From Ectothiorhodospira shaposhnikovii (GTDB lineage Bacteria; Pseudomonadota; Gammaproteobacteria; Ectothiorhodospirales; Ectothiorhodospiraceae), in NCBI RefSeq assembly GCF_016584105.1, contig NZ_NRSM01000004.1:1-64000 (forward strand): a stretch of 64,000 bases of DNA, given 5' to 3'. Of the stretch, positions 63,250-64,000 are shown piece after piece. Numbering within the stretch: position 1 is the stretch's first letter; every line of letters starts with the position of its first letter. The position numbers were made by a program, and so were the translations under genes. The notes below the pieces were generated by a model. The model was not told where the DNA came from and did not search any database. It saw only the letters and a program-made list of their open reading frames with translations.

Positions 63250-64000
63250 TTAGGCCTCGGTCTCCTGAGATGGGTTCATGAGACTATCGAAGCTGATGGA
63301 CTCGTCCTTGACCTGGCACTGTTCCAGCACCCGGTCCACCACCTGCTGCTCAAGAACCATGGCTTCCAGGCCGCTCATGGCCTGCTTGTTATTACGATAG
63401 TACTTCATCACCTGTTCCGGGTCTTCATAACCGGCGGACATGGCTTCCAGCTCTGCCGTGACGCGGGCCTGATCCACGCGGATCTCATCGCGACGGATGA
63501 TCTCGCGAATCACCAGTCCCAGGGCCACCCGGCGACGGGCCTCTTCCTCGAACAGTTCATCCGCCAGATCCGGCACACCCTGGGCGCTGCGACCGAAACG
63601 GGAGATGGCCTGTTCCCGCAGGCGGTCGATCTCGTCCTTGACCACGGCCTTGGGCAGATCCACCGCATTGCGATCGAACAGTGCCTGCATCACCTGGTCT
63701 TTGACCTTGGCCTTGACGGCCTGTTCCATCTCGCGCCCCATGTTCTTGCGCACTTCTTCGCGCAGCTTTTCAACGCCGCCTTCCTCGACGCCGAAGTCCT
63801 TGGCAAATTCGTCATTGACCTCGGGCAGCACGGATTCCTGCACGGCCTTGACCGTGACGGCGAACTCGGCCGGACGACCGGCCAGATGCTCGGCCGGATA
63901 ATCTTCAGGGAAGGTCACGGAAATGGTCTTCTGGTCACCGGCCTTGAGCCCTTCCAGCTGCTCTTCGAAGCCGGGGATCATGCGGCCTTCGCCCAGCTCC
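63250..64000 (-). CDS. tig: trigger factor, 3' part (5' end outside the window)
   Basis: Ribosome-bound chaperone and peptidyl-prolyl isomerase. The visible 249 or so residues contain the end of the FKBP-like domain (G-E-G-R-M-I-P-G-F-E-E-Q-L-E-G-L, F-P-E-D-Y-P-A-E-H-L-A-G) and the helical C-terminal domain (V-V-K-D-E-I-D-R-L-R). The frame is open to base 64000, and the N-terminal ribosome-binding domain lies beyond the right edge. An internal ATG at 63981 is not the start. Confidence 0.95.
   Translation of the reverse strand, partial: ELGEGRMIPGFEEQLEGLKAGDQKTISVTFPEDYPAEHLAGRPAEFAVTVKAVQESVLPEVNDEFAKDFGVEEGGVEKLREEVRKNMGREMEQAVKAKVKDQVMQALFDRNAVDLPKAVVKDEIDRLREQAISRFGRSAQGVPDLADELFEEEARRRVALGLVIREIIRRDEIRVDQARVTAELEAMSAGYEDPEQVMKYYRNNKQAMSGLEAMVLEQQVVDRVLEQCQVKDESISFDSLMNPSQETEA

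Overview
The window comes from a GC-rich gammaproteobacterium. Gene order and protein families resemble the Chromatiales/Ectothiorhodospiraceae and Pseudomonas side of the class rather than the enterics. This is inferred from synteny (grpE-dnaK-dnaJ-dapB-carAB-greA, ftsH-folP-glmM-tpiA-secG, tig-clpPX-lon-hupB-ppiD), from an HrcA/CIRCE heat-shock system, and from a beta/gamma-type nuo cluster; no database search was possible. Most of the window is chromosomal housekeeping DNA. There is no rRNA, CRISPR array, insertion sequence or prophage.

Layout. 1-2420 is a small accessory patch: a decayed NnrS-like membrane gene, a possible partial GAF-like frame, and a divergent arsB/arsC pair without arsR. 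2431-18091 is a 13-gene complex I operon (nuoA-N, plus a DUF2818 gene) transcribed leftward and bracketed by tRNA-Leu(GAG) upstream and initiator tRNA-Met downstream. 18209-24340 holds secG, tpiA, glmM, folP, ftsH and rlmE; yhbY is divergent. 24874-35854 is a leftward stress and biosynthesis block (hrcA-grpE-dnaK-dnaJ-dapB-carA-carB-greA) headed by a CIRCE operator. 35975-46049 alternates strands: nadK, recN, fur, bamE, rnfH/ratA, an NSS transporter, smpB, dnaQ/rnhA/yafS-like, mltD. 46179-48527 is the least ordinary cassette: a PP2C phosphatase and two tandem paralogous FHA proteins. 48549-54702 encodes a YejABEF-like peptide ABC importer with enlarged permeases and a membrane-anchored binding protein. 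54858-64000 carries fabI, ppiD, tRNA-Asp, tRNA-Val, hupB, lon, clpX, clpP and the 3' part of tig.

How the genes work together. NADH oxidation by complex I is the largest unit. Protein quality control is heavily represented (trigger factor, ClpXP, Lon, FtsH, PpiD, DnaK/DnaJ/GrpE), with HrcA-CIRCE control at hrcA and a sigma32-like promoter before lon. The PP2C/FHA cassette looks like the reader and eraser half of a threonine-phosphorylation switch; each FHA protein carries an acidic T-x-x-L motif in its linker that could be phosphorylated and bound by its own FHA domain. The matching kinase is not in the window.

Gaps longer than 300 bases without a gene: 17630-18006 holds the nuoA promoter and leader; 58167-58516 holds the hupB promoter and a 15-bp hairpin. 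Very long open frames antisense to nuoL/M, carB, dnaK and others are codon-bias shadows and are omitted.
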